A DNA stretch of 33,639 nt from an uncultured Clostridia bacterium (GTDB lineage Bacteria > Bacillota > Clostridia > TANB77 > CAG-508), in the NCBI GenBank assembly GCA_947589135.1, contig CANPZT010000003.1, positions 1 to 33,639 on the forward strand, written 5' to 3'. Made by a program: the position numbers and the translations under genes. Positions 7,842 to 17,111 of the stretch are shown here, in pieces. Numbering within the stretch: the first letter of the stretch is position 1; each line of letters opens with the position of its first letter. A model generated the notes under the pieces. It did no database searches. It was not told where the DNA came from and saw only the letters and a program-made list of their open reading frames with translations.

Positions 7842-8484
7842 ATGTATATATAAATATAAATTTAGATTTAGTGCAATCTATATAAATATTGTTAGTCTTT
7901 TTATATCAATTTGTATTTTTTTTCTAATTAACCAAATTCATTCAAATTTAGATTTATTCACACATAAAGCATCATTAAAAGCAGGATTTTCAATAAGTAA
8001 TCAAAATACAGAAACAACCCCAAAAAATAATTTAAATCAAAACAATTTAAATCAAAATATTTTAAATCAAGATTTAACGCAAGTGAAAAATGCAGAAGAA
8101 AATAAAACTAACTGGTATATAGAAATACCAAGTATAAACTTAAAAGCAGAAATTGCTGAAGGAACAACAAAAGAAGTAATGGACAAATATATAGGACATT
8201 TTGAAGAAACACAAAAAACGTATGGTAATGTTGGGCTAGCAGCACATAATAGAGGTTATGAAAAAAATTATTTTGCAGATCTAAAAAAACTGAAAGAAGG
8301 AGATAAGATTATTTATCGATATGAAAACTTTATAAAAGAATATAGTGTTACAAAACATTATATTATCAAAGATACAGATTGGACTAATTTAGAAAATACA
8401 AAAGAAAATAGAATTACATTAATAACATGTGTAGAAAATCAAAAAGAATACAGAAGATGCATTCAAGGAGAAGAGGACAAATGA
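7842..8484 (+). CDS. Class D-like sortase, frame disrupted after codon 3
   Basis: Sortases are membrane transpeptidases that cleave LPxTG-type signals and attach proteins to the wall. The catalytic part is intact: His in GLAAHNRGY, Cys in ITLITCVEN and Arg in EYRRCIQG. AAAGGAG lies 7 nt before the ATG at 7842, but that frame reads Met-Tyr-Ile-stop (TAA at 7851-7853). The rest of the protein is in the +1 frame with no stop: a basic start, a membrane helix (AIYINIVSLFISICIFFLI), an Asn-rich stalk with repeated NLNQ, then the sortase domain. The first usable in-frame start there is GTG at 8083, which would remove the membrane anchor. Skipping one base or adding one TA to the TATATATA tract (7845-7852) gives a normal protein of 213-214 residues. 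Its neighbour is a thioester adhesin. Confidence 0.8.
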
Positions 8485-8565
8485 GAATATAAGGATAGCA
8501 AATATCAATAAAATAAGTAATAGAAAACAAATAAAAATTTACATATAAAAGAAGGGAGAAACAAT

Positions 8566-9891
8566 TTGAAAAAAAATATTTTAAAGAAAGTTCTATTAGT
8601 ATTTTTAATATTATTATTTAATACAATAAGTTTTTTAAATTCTGTTAATGCTAGTGATATTAATAGTGCATATATACATTCCATAGGTGATTGTGGAGAA
8701 TTATTAACATATAAAGGTGTAGTAGTAAAAGCAAATTATGTTGAATATATAAAAGACGGAGAACATTATCCAGCTTATTGTATGGATAAAACAAAAGTAG
8801 GTGCTGATACTAATGGATACACTGTTTCTGTTCAAGACTCAATTAAAGATGTAGGGTTATGGAGAATGGTCATTAATGGATATCCATATAAATCTATTCA
8901 AGAATTGGGAGTAGCAAACAAGGAAGAAGCATTTACAGCAACAAAACAAGCCATTTATTGTTACATTCATGGTAATAAATTATCTGATTATGCTGCAATT
9001 GGAGTAGCAGGTCAAAGAACTTTAAATGCAATGAGTAAAATAATTAGTAATGCACAAAATTCAACAGAAACTAAAATTTCTAGCACAATAAAAATTAATA
9101 AAAACTTTACAGAGTGGAAACAAGATACTATAGAAAAAAATTATTTATCAAAAACATATGAAGTAACAGCAGGAGCCAACATTAAAAATTATAAAATCAC
9201 TTTAACAAAAGAAAATGGAGAAGATTTAGGAGGAATAAAACTAACAGATGAAAAAAATAAAGAAAAAACAGAATTTAGTCCAAATGAGAAATTCAAAATT
9301 TTAGTTCCACTTAAAAACATGAAAGAAGCAGGAAAAATTGCATTAAAAGTAGAAACAAAGATTGAAACAAAACCAATATTATATGGAACAGCTCCTAATG
9401 GTGGGCTACAAGATTATGCATTAACATGTGCAGCATATGAAGATGGTACAGGAAATGTTAAAGATGAATATTTTAAAAATGAAACAAAAATTACAATAAT
9501 TAAACAAGATGAAAAAACAAAAGATAAGTTAGAAGGTGTTGAATTTGAACTTCTAGATGAAAATAAAAATATAGCATATCAAGGATTAAAAACAAATAAA
9601 GAAGGAAAAATAGAAATAAATAATATTGTACCAGGAACGTATTATTTAAAAGAAACTAATCCAACAGATGGATATTTAGGCTATGATGAACTTATAAAAA
9701 TAGATATATCATTAAACCAACAAGTAACAATTACAGTTAATAATAATAAAGAAGACAGACCAATTATCGAAACATCTAAAAAAGAATTAGAAGTAACACA
9801 AGATGTTGTAAATCCGAATAAAGAAAAAGAAACAAAAATTGAAAAAGAAAGTATAACACAAACAAAAAAATTACCAGTTACAGGAATGTAA
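8566..9891 (+). CDS. Thioester-domain, Cna-B adhesin ending at LPVTG
   Basis: 441 residues, TTG start with GAAGGGAG 8 nt upstream. Signal peptide 1-29 (VNA|S). Residues about 35-165 look like a thioester (TQXA-type) domain: Cys72 in PAYCMDK and Gln128 in ATKQAIY would form the internal thioester used for covalent attachment to host surfaces. A middle beta-rich domain follows (about 170-310), then a Cna-B/SpaA-like domain (about 312-392, ITIIKQDEKTKDKLEGVEF with its isopeptide-type Lys, and YYLKETN). The chain ends KKLPVTGM: a sortase motif with no hydrophobic helix or basic tail. No reading frame downstream supplies one before the terminator. The sortase gene lies 81 nt upstream. Function as an adhesin is inferred from domain layout. 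Confidence 0.85.
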   Translation: MKKNILKKVLLVFLILLFNTISFLNSVNASDINSAYIHSIGDCGELLTYKGVVVKANYVEYIKDGEHYPAYCMDKTKVGADTNGYTVSVQDSIKDVGLWRMVINGYPYKSIQELGVANKEEAFTATKQAIYCYIHGNKLSDYAAIGVAGQRTLNAMSKIISNAQNSTETKISSTIKINKNFTEWKQDTIEKNYLSKTYEVTAGANIKNYKITLTKENGEDLGGIKLTDEKNKEKTEFSPNEKFKILVPLKNMKEAGKIALKVETKIETKPILYGTAPNGGLQDYALTCAAYEDGTGNVKDEYFKNETKITIIKQDEKTKDKLEGVEFELLDENKNIAYQGLKTNKEGKIEINNIVPGTYYLKETNPTDGYLGYDELIKIDISLNQQVTITVNNNKEDRPIIETSKKELEVTQDVVNPNKEKETKIEKESITQTKKLPVTGM

Positions 9892-9903
9892 AATATATAA
9901 ATA

Positions 9904-9947
9904 AAACTCTCTCACACATATCATTGTTATGTGTAAGAGAGTTTTTT
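9904..9947 (+). terminator. Rho-independent terminator after the adhesin
   Basis: AACTCTCT plus ACACATA pairs with TATGTGT plus AGAGAGTT across one mismatch, and ends in T6 at 9942-9947. It begins 13 nt after the LPVTGM stop codon. Confidence 0.88.
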
Positions 9948-10107
9948 GCAATATTAATTACTAATTTTTGTTGGTAAATGTTATGGGTTAATCATTTCTG
10001 ATAAGAAATTTATTTAATAATAATTATTATGTATTTATATAATAATCAAAATAATTTTTTAATATTGTAAAAAATACACCCTTTTTAATACAAATTTATA
10101 AAATTAA

Positions 10108-10136
10108 TTGAAAAAAAAATAAAAAAAAGATATAAT
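10108..10136 (+). promoter_or_regulatory. Probable promoter of the HlyC/CorC gene
   Basis: TTGAAA (10108-10113), 17-nt spacer, TATAAT (10131-10136), 40 nt before the start codon. Confidence 0.55.
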
Positions 10137-10175
10137 GAGAACAATATAATAAAAGAAAAAAGGAGTAAATACTAA

Positions 10176-11501
10176 ATGTTTTGGCAAATCTTAATTTTAT
10201 TAATTCTAATATTTTTAAATGCATTTTTTGCAGCAAGTGAAATTGCATTTATAACATTAAATGATGCAAAAATAGAAAAACAAGCAAAAGAAGGTAACAA
10301 AAAAGCGAAACAAATAAGGAAGATGTTAAAAGAACCAAGCAAATTTTTAGCTACAATACAAATAGGAATCACATTAGCAGGTTTTTTATCAAGTGCATTT
10401 GCATCAGAAACATTTGCAGAAAGATTAGCACCTATCTTATATAAAATAATTCCAATGATAAGTTTAGGTGTATGGAAAAGCATATCAATAGTTGTTATTA
10501 CAATAATATTATCTTTCTTTACACTAGTTTTTGGGGAATTAGTGCCAAAGAGACTAGCTATGAAAAATTATGAAAAAATAGCCTTTGGAACAATTCGAAT
10601 TATTAGAGGGTTATCTATTATAACAGCTCCATTTGTTAAATTACTAACAATCGTAACAAATGCAGTATCTAGACTATTTGGCGTAAAAGAGAACGAAGAA
10701 GAATCAGTAACAGAAGAAGAAATAAAAATGTTAGTTGATCAAGGTGAAGAAAAAGGAACTATTGAAGAGGAAGAAAAAGAATTAATTAACAATGTATTTG
10801 AATTTAACGATATTACTGTATCTGAAATTATGACACATAGAAAGGACATTTTTGCAATTGATATAAGTACAACTCCAGAATTACTAATTAATGAGCTTTC
10901 AAAAGAAGAATATCGATATAGTAGAATACCTGTATATGATGAAACAATTGATGAAATTAAAGGAATTTTATATGTAAAAGATGTATTAAAAAATATTAAT
11001 AAGAAAACATTTAAAGTTAAAAACATCATGAAAGAAGCATATTTTGTATCTCAAAATAGATTAATCAACGAAGTTTTTAAAGAGTTACAAAAAAATAAAA
11101 TTCAAATGGCAATTATTGTAGATGAATATGGTGGAACAGAAGGAATTGTAACAATGGAAGACATTTTAGAAGAATTAGTAGGTGACATTTATGATGAATA
11201 TGATGAGGAAGAAAAAGAATTTGAGCAATTAGATAAAAACACATATATTTTAAGTGGAAGTATGACAATAAATGATGTTAATAAAGTATTAGATGCTAAA
11301 ATACCAGAAGGAGATTATGATACAATATCAGGATTTTTGCAAGAAAAATTAGGAAGAATTCCTGAAGATGAGGAAACACCAATTATTGAAACGCAAGAAG
11401 TAACTTATAAGATAGAAGAATACGAAGATAAAAGAATTTTAAAAGTAAAAGCTTGTAAGAATAACGAAAAAGAAATAATAAAAGATGATGAAAATATATA
11501 A
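10176..11501 (+). CDS. CNNM/CBS-domain protein, HlyC/CorC family
   Basis: 441 residues: an N-terminal CNNM (DUF21) membrane domain with several helices (about 1-190, opening FFAASEIAFITL), a pair of CBS domains (about 205-330, MTHRKDIFAID and VDEYGGTEGIVTMEDILEE) and a C-terminal CorC/HlyC transport-associated domain (about 345-430). Members are linked to magnesium or cobalt export and ion homeostasis; the hemolysin name is historical. AAAAAGGAG precedes the start. Length and domain order are normal. It appears monocistronic, with a probable promoter at 10108-10136. Confidence 0.92.
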   Translation: MFWQILILLILIFLNAFFAASEIAFITLNDAKIEKQAKEGNKKAKQIRKMLKEPSKFLATIQIGITLAGFLSSAFASETFAERLAPILYKIIPMISLGVWKSISIVVITIILSFFTLVFGELVPKRLAMKNYEKIAFGTIRIIRGLSIITAPFVKLLTIVTNAVSRLFGVKENEEESVTEEEIKMLVDQGEEKGTIEEEEKELINNVFEFNDITVSEIMTHRKDIFAIDISTTPELLINELSKEEYRYSRIPVYDETIDEIKGILYVKDVLKNINKKTFKVKNIMKEAYFVSQNRLINEVFKELQKNKIQMAIIVDEYGGTEGIVTMEDILEELVGDIYDEYDEEEKEFEQLDKNTYILSGSMTINDVNKVLDAKIPEGDYDTISGFLQEKLGRIPEDEETPIIETQEVTYKIEEYEDKRILKVKACKNNEKEIIKDDENI

Positions 11502-11602
11502 AAACAATATTAATTATCGATAGTTATTTTAAGTAGAATAAAAACACAGTCAATATAACAATTATTAGAAAAGATATGTTAATGAAAGGAATGGAACTAA
11601 AT

Positions 11603-13333
11603 ATGAAGAAAACATTTAGAATTCGTATAACAATAATAGCAATAATAGTAATTTGTGTATTTGCAATAGGTATTTATCAACTAATAAAAAACAGAAGTAA
11701 ACAATATGAAATAGAAAAAATAAATGAATATAATTATTTTGTGCTAAAACAAGATGATAAATATGGAGTTATAAACAAAAAAGGGGATATAATTATAGAA
11801 ACTCAATATGATGATGTGAAAATACCTAACCCAGAAAAGGCTGTATTTGTATGCTATACAGGAGAAAATATCAAAATATTAAATGATAAAAAAGAAATAA
11901 TTTTAACACAATATCAAAAAGTAGAAGCAATTAGATTAAAAAATATTGCAAGTGATTTAATGTATGAAAAAAGCGTATTAAAATATGAAGAAAACGGAAA
12001 ATATGGATTAATTAATTTTGAAGGAAAAAAGATAACAAAGGCAATTTATGATGAAATAGATAGTTTACCTTATAAAGAGGGAGAATTAATTGTAAAACAA
12101 GATGGGAAATATGGTGTAATTAATATTAAGGGAAACAAAAAAGTAAATATTGAATATGATCAAATTTCAGTGGATGGATATTACACAGAAGACAATCAAT
12201 ATAAATATGCTGGATACATTGTTTCAAATACTACAGAAGAAGGATATAGATATGGATATATTAATTATAATGGAGAGAAGATTGAAGAGGTAGAATATAA
12301 TGAATTATCTAGAGTAACACATATAGAAGATAATGAAAATGTTTATATAATATGCGCAAAAAATGGTCAATATGGTGTAACGAAAAATGGAAAAGAGTTA
12401 ATAACAAACGAATATCAATCTATTCATTATGATGAAGCGAATAAACTTTTTTCAATTGAAAAAAGCAAAAAATATGGTGTTGCAGACTTAAATGGCAAAA
12501 TGATAATACCTGTGGAATATCAACAGATTGATATTACAGGAATTTATTTATATGCTCAAAACAACCAAGGAACTACAGTATATAGTGCTCAAGGAAATCA
12601 GGTAAATATTGATACAGATATAGCAATATTAGAAACACAAAATGAAAAATACAGAATAAGAATTAATAGTAGTAAACAAAATGGATATGGTGTTATTGGA
12701 AAAGATGGAAAACAAATTATAGAAGAAAAATACAATTATATAGAATATTTGTATGATAACTACTTTATCGTAAGCAATGAGAATTCAAAATTAGGAGTAA
12801 TTGATGATAAAGAAAATGTAAAAATAGAAATCAAATATGATTCTATACAAAAGATAGAAAATACACAAATAATTCAAACAACTTTAACACAAGAAAACAC
12901 AACTCAATTATATTCTAATGAAATGAACCAAATATGTGATATAGAAAATGCATTAGTAGAGACAAAAGATAATTATATAAAAATATATAACGGGGAACAA
13001 ACAAAATATTTTGATAAAGAAGGAAAAGAATTAACCAATACAGAAGTTTATCCAAATAATAAATTATTTGCAAAAAAAGAAAATGAACAATGGGGATTTG
13101 CAGATAAAAATGGAAATGTAGTTGTAGATTGTAAATACGAAAAAGTAACAGAATTTAATGAATATGGTTTTGCAGCAGTAAAATTAGATGATAAATGGGG
13201 AGTTATTAATTCACAAGGAAAGGAAGTTCTAGAACCAACATATGAATTAAAAGAGCAGATAGAACCATCATTTATAGGCAAATATTATAAAATAACATAT
13301 GGATTTGGAGAATTTTATTATACAGATGACTAA
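11603..13333 (+). CDS. WG-repeat protein, membrane-anchored
   Basis: I start this protein at the ATG at 11603 (MKKTFRIRITIIAIIV), giving 576 residues; in-frame ATGs up to 27 nt upstream are alternatives because the AAAGGA site sits between them. An N-terminal helix (about 7-25) anchors or exports it. The rest is about ten WG/KWG-type repeats of roughly 45-55 residues, for example DKYGVINKKG, GKYGLINFEG, GQYGVTKNG, EQWGFADKNG and DKWGVINSQG, each followed by a YD or YN turn. WG-repeat proteins are common in Firmicutes and Bacteroidetes; their role is mostly unknown. The second GC-rich palindromic element begins within 40 nt of its stop codon. Confidence 0.88.
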   Translation: MKKTFRIRITIIAIIVICVFAIGIYQLIKNRSKQYEIEKINEYNYFVLKQDDKYGVINKKGDIIIETQYDDVKIPNPEKAVFVCYTGENIKILNDKKEIILTQYQKVEAIRLKNIASDLMYEKSVLKYEENGKYGLINFEGKKITKAIYDEIDSLPYKEGELIVKQDGKYGVINIKGNKKVNIEYDQISVDGYYTEDNQYKYAGYIVSNTTEEGYRYGYINYNGEKIEEVEYNELSRVTHIEDNENVYIICAKNGQYGVTKNGKELITNEYQSIHYDEANKLFSIEKSKKYGVADLNGKMIIPVEYQQIDITGIYLYAQNNQGTTVYSAQGNQVNIDTDIAILETQNEKYRIRINSSKQNGYGVIGKDGKQIIEEKYNYIEYLYDNYFIVSNENSKLGVIDDKENVKIEIKYDSIQKIENTQIIQTTLTQENTTQLYSNEMNQICDIENALVETKDNYIKIYNGEQTKYFDKEGKELTNTEVYPNNKLFAKKENEQWGFADKNGNVVVDCKYEKVTEFNEYGFAAVKLDDKWGVINSQGKEVLEPTYELKEQIEPSFIGKYYKITYGFGEFYYTDD

Positions 13334-13370
13334 GGAATATATGCCAAAGGTTGCCGAGTGTTGCAGGGGG

Positions 13371-13470
13371 TTGCCAAGGGTTCCAAGGTTGCCAATGGTT
13401 CCGGGTTTAAATGGCAATTAAATTTGCCATTTAAACCCGGAACCTTTGGCAACCCTTGGCAACTTTTTTT
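13371..13470 (+). repeat. GC-rich palindromic element, copy 2, acting as terminator
   Basis: Arms 13391-13417 and 13424-13450 pair with one mismatch and a 6-nt loop. Outer arms TTGCCAAGGGTT (13371-13382) and AACCCTTGGCAA (13451-13462) extend the stem, leaving an 8-nt bulge on the left. A run of seven T (13464-13470) follows, so it should work as a strong intrinsic terminator for the WG-repeat gene. Further GTTGCC words lie to its left (13349-13370). The core 13393-13419 is identical to copy 1. Confidence 0.9.
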
Positions 13471-13529
13471 GATTAAATTCATATAAAGAAGTAAATACTA
13501 TTATAAATAAAAAAAGAAGGTGTTTTTAT

Positions 13530-14390
13530 TTGAAACTTGGAGTGGCACTATCAGGTGGAGGTATTAGAGGAATTGCACATGCAGGAGCTTTAAAAGCATT
13601 AGAAGATAATAATATCAAAGTAGATATTATTGGAGGAACAAGCTCAGGTGCAATAGTAGCATCATTATATGCAATGGGTTATTCACCTTATTATATCTAC
13701 ATATTATTTAAAAGATATGCTGGTGAGTTAAGTGAAATTGAGTCAGGTCCTATTATAACCGGAATAGGGGATTTTATGTTTAATAAAAAAGTTTCTATAA
13801 ATGGGTTTAAAAATGGAGAAAATATTGAAAATGCATATCAAAATCTAGCACTAAGAAAAGGAGTAAAAAAAATAAGTGACATTACAAAAATGCCATTAGT
13901 AATACCAGCAGTAGATGTTGTAGATTCAAAAAAATATATTTTTACAAATCAAATTCCAATTGGAACTAAAAAAAAGAGCCGTTATATAACAGATATTTCA
14001 ATAGGAAAAGCAGTAAGAGCAAGTAGTAGTTTTCCTTGTATTTTTTCTCCATGTGACTTCAAAAAACACAAATTTTTAGATGGTGGGGTATTAGATAATG
14101 TACCAGTAGAAGAAGTGAAAAAGCAGGGAGCAGACAAAGTAATTGCAATTAATTTTAAAGCAGATGATATTGATGATGAAAGTAATATGATGGATATTGC
14201 AATGAGAACAATTGATATAATGGGGAATAAAATATCTGAAGAAAGTCTTCAAAAAAGTGATTTTATTTTAACAATTCAAACAGATAAAACAGGACTTTTA
14301 GAAGTAGATAAGCTAGATGACTGCTATCAATATGGTTATCATGCTATGATGGATAATTTAGAAAATATTAAGGAGATAATTTTTGAGTAA
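13530..14390 (+). CDS. Patatin-like phospholipase, RssA type
   Basis: 286 residues with a TTG start (AAGAAGGTG 7 nt upstream). The patatin fold motifs are complete: oxyanion-hole GGGIRG (9-14), nucleophile Ser38 in GTSSG (36-40), and catalytic Asp184 in LDGGVLDN. These enzymes are Ser-Asp dyad acyl hydrolases acting on phospholipids or other lipid esters. No signal peptide or membrane helix is seen, so it should be cytoplasmic or membrane-associated. A palindrome-terminator separates it from the WG-repeat gene. uvrC follows after 76 nt. The physiological substrate is unknown. Confidence 0.92.
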   Translation: MKLGVALSGGGIRGIAHAGALKALEDNNIKVDIIGGTSSGAIVASLYAMGYSPYYIYILFKRYAGELSEIESGPIITGIGDFMFNKKVSINGFKNGENIENAYQNLALRKGVKKISDITKMPLVIPAVDVVDSKKYIFTNQIPIGTKKKSRYITDISIGKAVRASSSFPCIFSPCDFKKHKFLDGGVLDNVPVEEVKKQGADKVIAINFKADDIDDESNMMDIAMRTIDIMGNKISEESLQKSDFILTIQTDKTGLLEVDKLDDCYQYGYHAMMDNLENIKEIIFE

Positions 14391-14466
14391 ATAAACAAAA
14401 TTTTACTTATTACAAAAAATATGATAAAATTTTAATAATATTATTTAAAATATTAAGGGTGAAAAA

Positions 14467-16260
14467 ATGTTTATCATTGAAGAAGAACTAAAGAAATTGC
14501 CTAGTAAACCAGGGGTATACATTATGCGAGACAAAGACGACAACATTATTTATGTAGGAAAAGCAATTTCTTTAAAAAATAGAGTAAGACAATATTTCAG
14601 AAAAACTAATAAAACAGCAAGAATTGAAAAAATGGTAAGTTTAATTGACCATTTTGAATATATTGTTGTAGATAATGAAGCAGAAGCATTAATTTTAGAG
14701 TGTAATTTAATCAAAAAAAATAGACCTAAATTTAATGTTTTATTAAAAGATGACAAAACATACCCTTATATCAAAGTAGACTTAAAATCAGAATTTCCAG
14801 GCGTTTATATTACAAGAAGGCTAATAAATGATGGTTCAAAATATTTTGGACCATATGCAAACCCAGGAAGCGCAAAAGAAATGCTAGATTTTATAAAACA
14901 GAAATACAAAATTCATCAATGTAGATCAATAAAAGAAAGGACAAGACCATGTTTAAATTACCACATAAAGAGATGTTTAGCACCATGTATGGGATATGTA
15001 AAAAAAGAAGAATACATGAAACAAATTCATGAAATTATGGACTTGCTAGAAGGAAAAACAGACAAACTTTTAAAAGAATTAGAAACACAAATGCAAGAAG
15101 AATCAGAAAAAATGAATTTCGAAAAAGCAGCAGAAATACGAGATAGAATACAAGCAATTGACAGAGTATCAGCTAAACAAAAGGTATCTAATATTTCAGA
15201 AAATAGCATTGATGTAATTGGAATTGCAAAATCTGAATTACAAGTGTGCATAGAAATATTTTTTGTACGTGGCAGCAAAATGATAGGAAGAGAGCATTAT
15301 TTTTATAGCGAATTAAAAGATATGGAAGATAAAGAAATCTTATCTGGATTTATAAAGCAATATTATTTAGACAATCCAAATATTCCAAATAAAATTATGA
15401 TAAGAGAAGAAATTGACGATAAAAAAGCAATTGAAGAATGGTTATCCACAGTTTTAGGAAGAAAAGTGGAAATTAAGACACCAAAAAAAGGAGAAAAATT
15501 ACGTTTTGTAGAAATGGCAGAAATGAATAGTAAAGTTACATTAGAAAATAGAGAAAAAGATAAAAGTGAAGTGTTACTAGAATTAAAAGAAGTGCTACAA
15601 TTAGAAAAAATGCCAAGAAAAATTGAAACATATGACATTTCTAATATTTCAGGAGAATATATGGTAGCAGCAATGTGTGTTATGCAAGATGGAATTATAA
15701 AAAAGAATTTGTCAAGAAGATTTAAAATAAAAACAGTTTACTCACAAGATGATCCAAAATGTATGGAAGAGGTAATTACAAGAAGATTAAAACATTCTAT
15801 TGAAAATCCAAATGGGGGATTTGGAAAATTACCTGATGTAATTTTTGCAGATGGTGGAATTACACAAATAAGGGCAACTAAAAATGCAATTGAAAAATAT
15901 AAATTAAATATTCCTGTATTTGGAATGGTAAAAAATGATAAGCACCAAACAAGAGCTTTAATGGATGAAGATAGAAAAGAGTTAGAAATATCAGAAAATC
16001 TAATGAACTTAATTACTAGATTTCAAGATACAGTTCATGATACTGCAATTACATATCATAGAAAAGTAAGAGATAAACAAATTACAAAATCAGAATTAGA
16101 TGATATTGATGGAATTGGAAAAGTTAAGAAACAAGCATTATTAAAAAAGTTCGGAAGCCTAGAACAAATAAAAAAAGCGACTATAGAAGAATTGATAAAT
16201 GTAAAAGGAATTACAGAAGAATTAGCAAAAAGGATAATAGAAAACTTAAATAGAAATTAA
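14467..16260 (+). CDS. uvrC: Excinuclease ABC subunit C
   Basis: 597 residues, normal for UvrC, which makes both incisions around bulky DNA lesions with UvrAB. N-terminal GIY-YIG nuclease (about 8-95: PGVYIMRDKDDNIIYVGKA), a Cys cluster (RPCLNYHIKRCLAPC), a UVR domain (about 200-235, MNFEKAAEIRDRI) that binds UvrB, the RNase H-like nuclease (about 385-540, with FADGG), and tandem helix-hairpin-helix motifs at the C-terminus (IDGIGKVKKQALLKKFGS, VKGITEELAKRI). TAAGGGTG lies upstream. A bidirectional hairpin follows at 16308-16340. Confidence 0.97.
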   Translation: MFIIEEELKKLPSKPGVYIMRDKDDNIIYVGKAISLKNRVRQYFRKTNKTARIEKMVSLIDHFEYIVVDNEAEALILECNLIKKNRPKFNVLLKDDKTYPYIKVDLKSEFPGVYITRRLINDGSKYFGPYANPGSAKEMLDFIKQKYKIHQCRSIKERTRPCLNYHIKRCLAPCMGYVKKEEYMKQIHEIMDLLEGKTDKLLKELETQMQEESEKMNFEKAAEIRDRIQAIDRVSAKQKVSNISENSIDVIGIAKSELQVCIEIFFVRGSKMIGREHYFYSELKDMEDKEILSGFIKQYYLDNPNIPNKIMIREEIDDKKAIEEWLSTVLGRKVEIKTPKKGEKLRFVEMAEMNSKVTLENREKDKSEVLLELKEVLQLEKMPRKIETYDISNISGEYMVAAMCVMQDGIIKKNLSRRFKIKTVYSQDDPKCMEEVITRRLKHSIENPNGGFGKLPDVIFADGGITQIRATKNAIEKYKLNIPVFGMVKNDKHQTRALMDEDRKELEISENLMNLITRFQDTVHDTAITYHRKVRDKQITKSELDDIDGIGKVKKQALLKKFGSLEQIKKATIEELINVKGITEELAKRIIENLNRN

Positions 16261-16307
16261 TAGAATAATAAAAAATGAATGAAATAATATAAATGTAATA
16301 AATAATT

Positions 16308-16340
16308 AAACACAGCTAAGACAAAGTCTTAGCTGTGTTT
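16308..16340. terminator. Bidirectional terminator hairpin
   Basis: Perfect 15-bp stem AAACACAGCTAAGAC (16308-16322), 3-nt loop, complement 16326-16340. It serves uvrC on the plus strand and overlaps the last codons and stop of the small minus-strand gene, which ends inside the stem. Confidence 0.75.
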
Positions 16341-16496
16341 GTCATTATATCGTTCGAAAGTTTTATTATTCTTTCGAATCGATGCATTAACTTTAAGTCC
16401 AGCGGGAAAGCTGTCCTTAATTGGTTTAGTAACCTTAAGATAATATAAAATTATCAAAAGATACCCAAACAACACTACTAAAGCTGCTTTTTTCAT
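16329..16496 (-). CDS. Small single-TM protein, unknown
   Basis: 55 residues, start MKKAALVVLFGYLLII at 16496 with GGAGGTG 7 nt upstream. One N-terminal hydrophobic helix (about 4-22) is followed by a basic hydrophilic tail (VTKPIKDSFPAGLKVNASIRKNNKTFERYNDKHS). It could be a membrane-anchored peptide or a small secreted protein. A good promoter lies upstream on the minus strand. The stop codon is embedded in a terminator stem. I do not recognise the family. Confidence 0.65.
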   Translation of the reverse strand: MKKAALVVLFGYLLIILYYLKVTKPIKDSFPAGLKVNASIRKNNKTFERYNDKHS

Positions 16497-16554
16497 AAGG
16501 ATACACCTCCATAATAAAAGCAAAACGGGAAAATCCCAATTAATAGTTGTTTAT

Positions 16555-16582
16555 ATTATAACAGAAATATAAAAAAATTCAA
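16555..16582 (-). promoter_or_regulatory. Probable promoter of the 55-residue protein gene
   Basis: On the minus strand TTGAAT (16577-16582), 16-nt spacer, TATAAT (16555-16560), about 59 nt upstream of the start codon. Confidence 0.55.
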
Positions 16583-16718
16583 GAATTGTAAATCTTCAAT
16601 AAAATTTTATGAAGAAATAGAAAAATGTAAAATTTTGCGAACGATTTTTATTAAAATTAGGAATAAAATTAAATTAAGTGAATATACATATAGAAACAAA
16701 AAATAAGGGGGATTTTTT

Positions 16719-16928
16719 ATGGAATATACAAAAGATGTTTTTTTCAAAGTTAATTATAATACAGATTTAAACAGATTAGAAATAACAGAGGAAAGTTGGA
16801 CAAGCAAACTAATCAAAAAGATTAAAAATCATAAATTATTAACAACTATAGTTATTGCATTTGCGATGTTTTCTACCTTAAACATTGCTATGATTTATAG
16901 TTTTATGAAAATTCTACAAAATATTTGA
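16719..16928 (+). CDS. Small single-TM protein, unknown
   Basis: 69 residues, beginning MEYTKDVFFKVNYNTDLNR, with AAGGGGG about 8 nt upstream. The N-terminal 40 residues are hydrophilic and the C-terminus carries one membrane helix (about 42-65, TIVIAFAMFSTLNIAMIYSFM), so it is probably a tail-anchored membrane protein. No family recognised. A possible 17-codon ORF lies 39 nt downstream and may be cotranscribed. Confidence 0.65.
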   Translation: MEYTKDVFFKVNYNTDLNRLEITEESWTSKLIKKIKNHKLLTTIVIAFAMFSTLNIAMIYSFMKILQNI

Positions 16929-16967
16929 AATTAAGGAAAAAATGAAGTATGATATGGAGGTGGCAAT

Positions 16968-17021
16968 ATGAGTTCAAAATATCCTATATTACCACCTATA
17001 ATCAAATTTATTAATTCATGA
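16968..17021 (+). CDS. Possible 17-residue microprotein
   Basis: ATG at 16968 is preceded by GGAGGTG at ideal spacing (5 nt), one of the best binding sites in the window, yet the frame is only 17 codons (MSSKYPILPPIIKFINS, then TGA). No continuation is seen in other frames. It may be a genuine micropeptide, a leader peptide or the remnant of a lost gene. The rest of the gap to 17170 holds only a promoter. Confidence 0.35.
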   Translation: MSSKYPILPPIIKFINS

Positions 17022-17111
17022 ATATAATTTTTATCTAATTAAAAATTCAAAAAAATTTAAAATATTTATAATAAATCAATTTTTTAAGATATACTTTATT
17101 CCAAATTAAAA

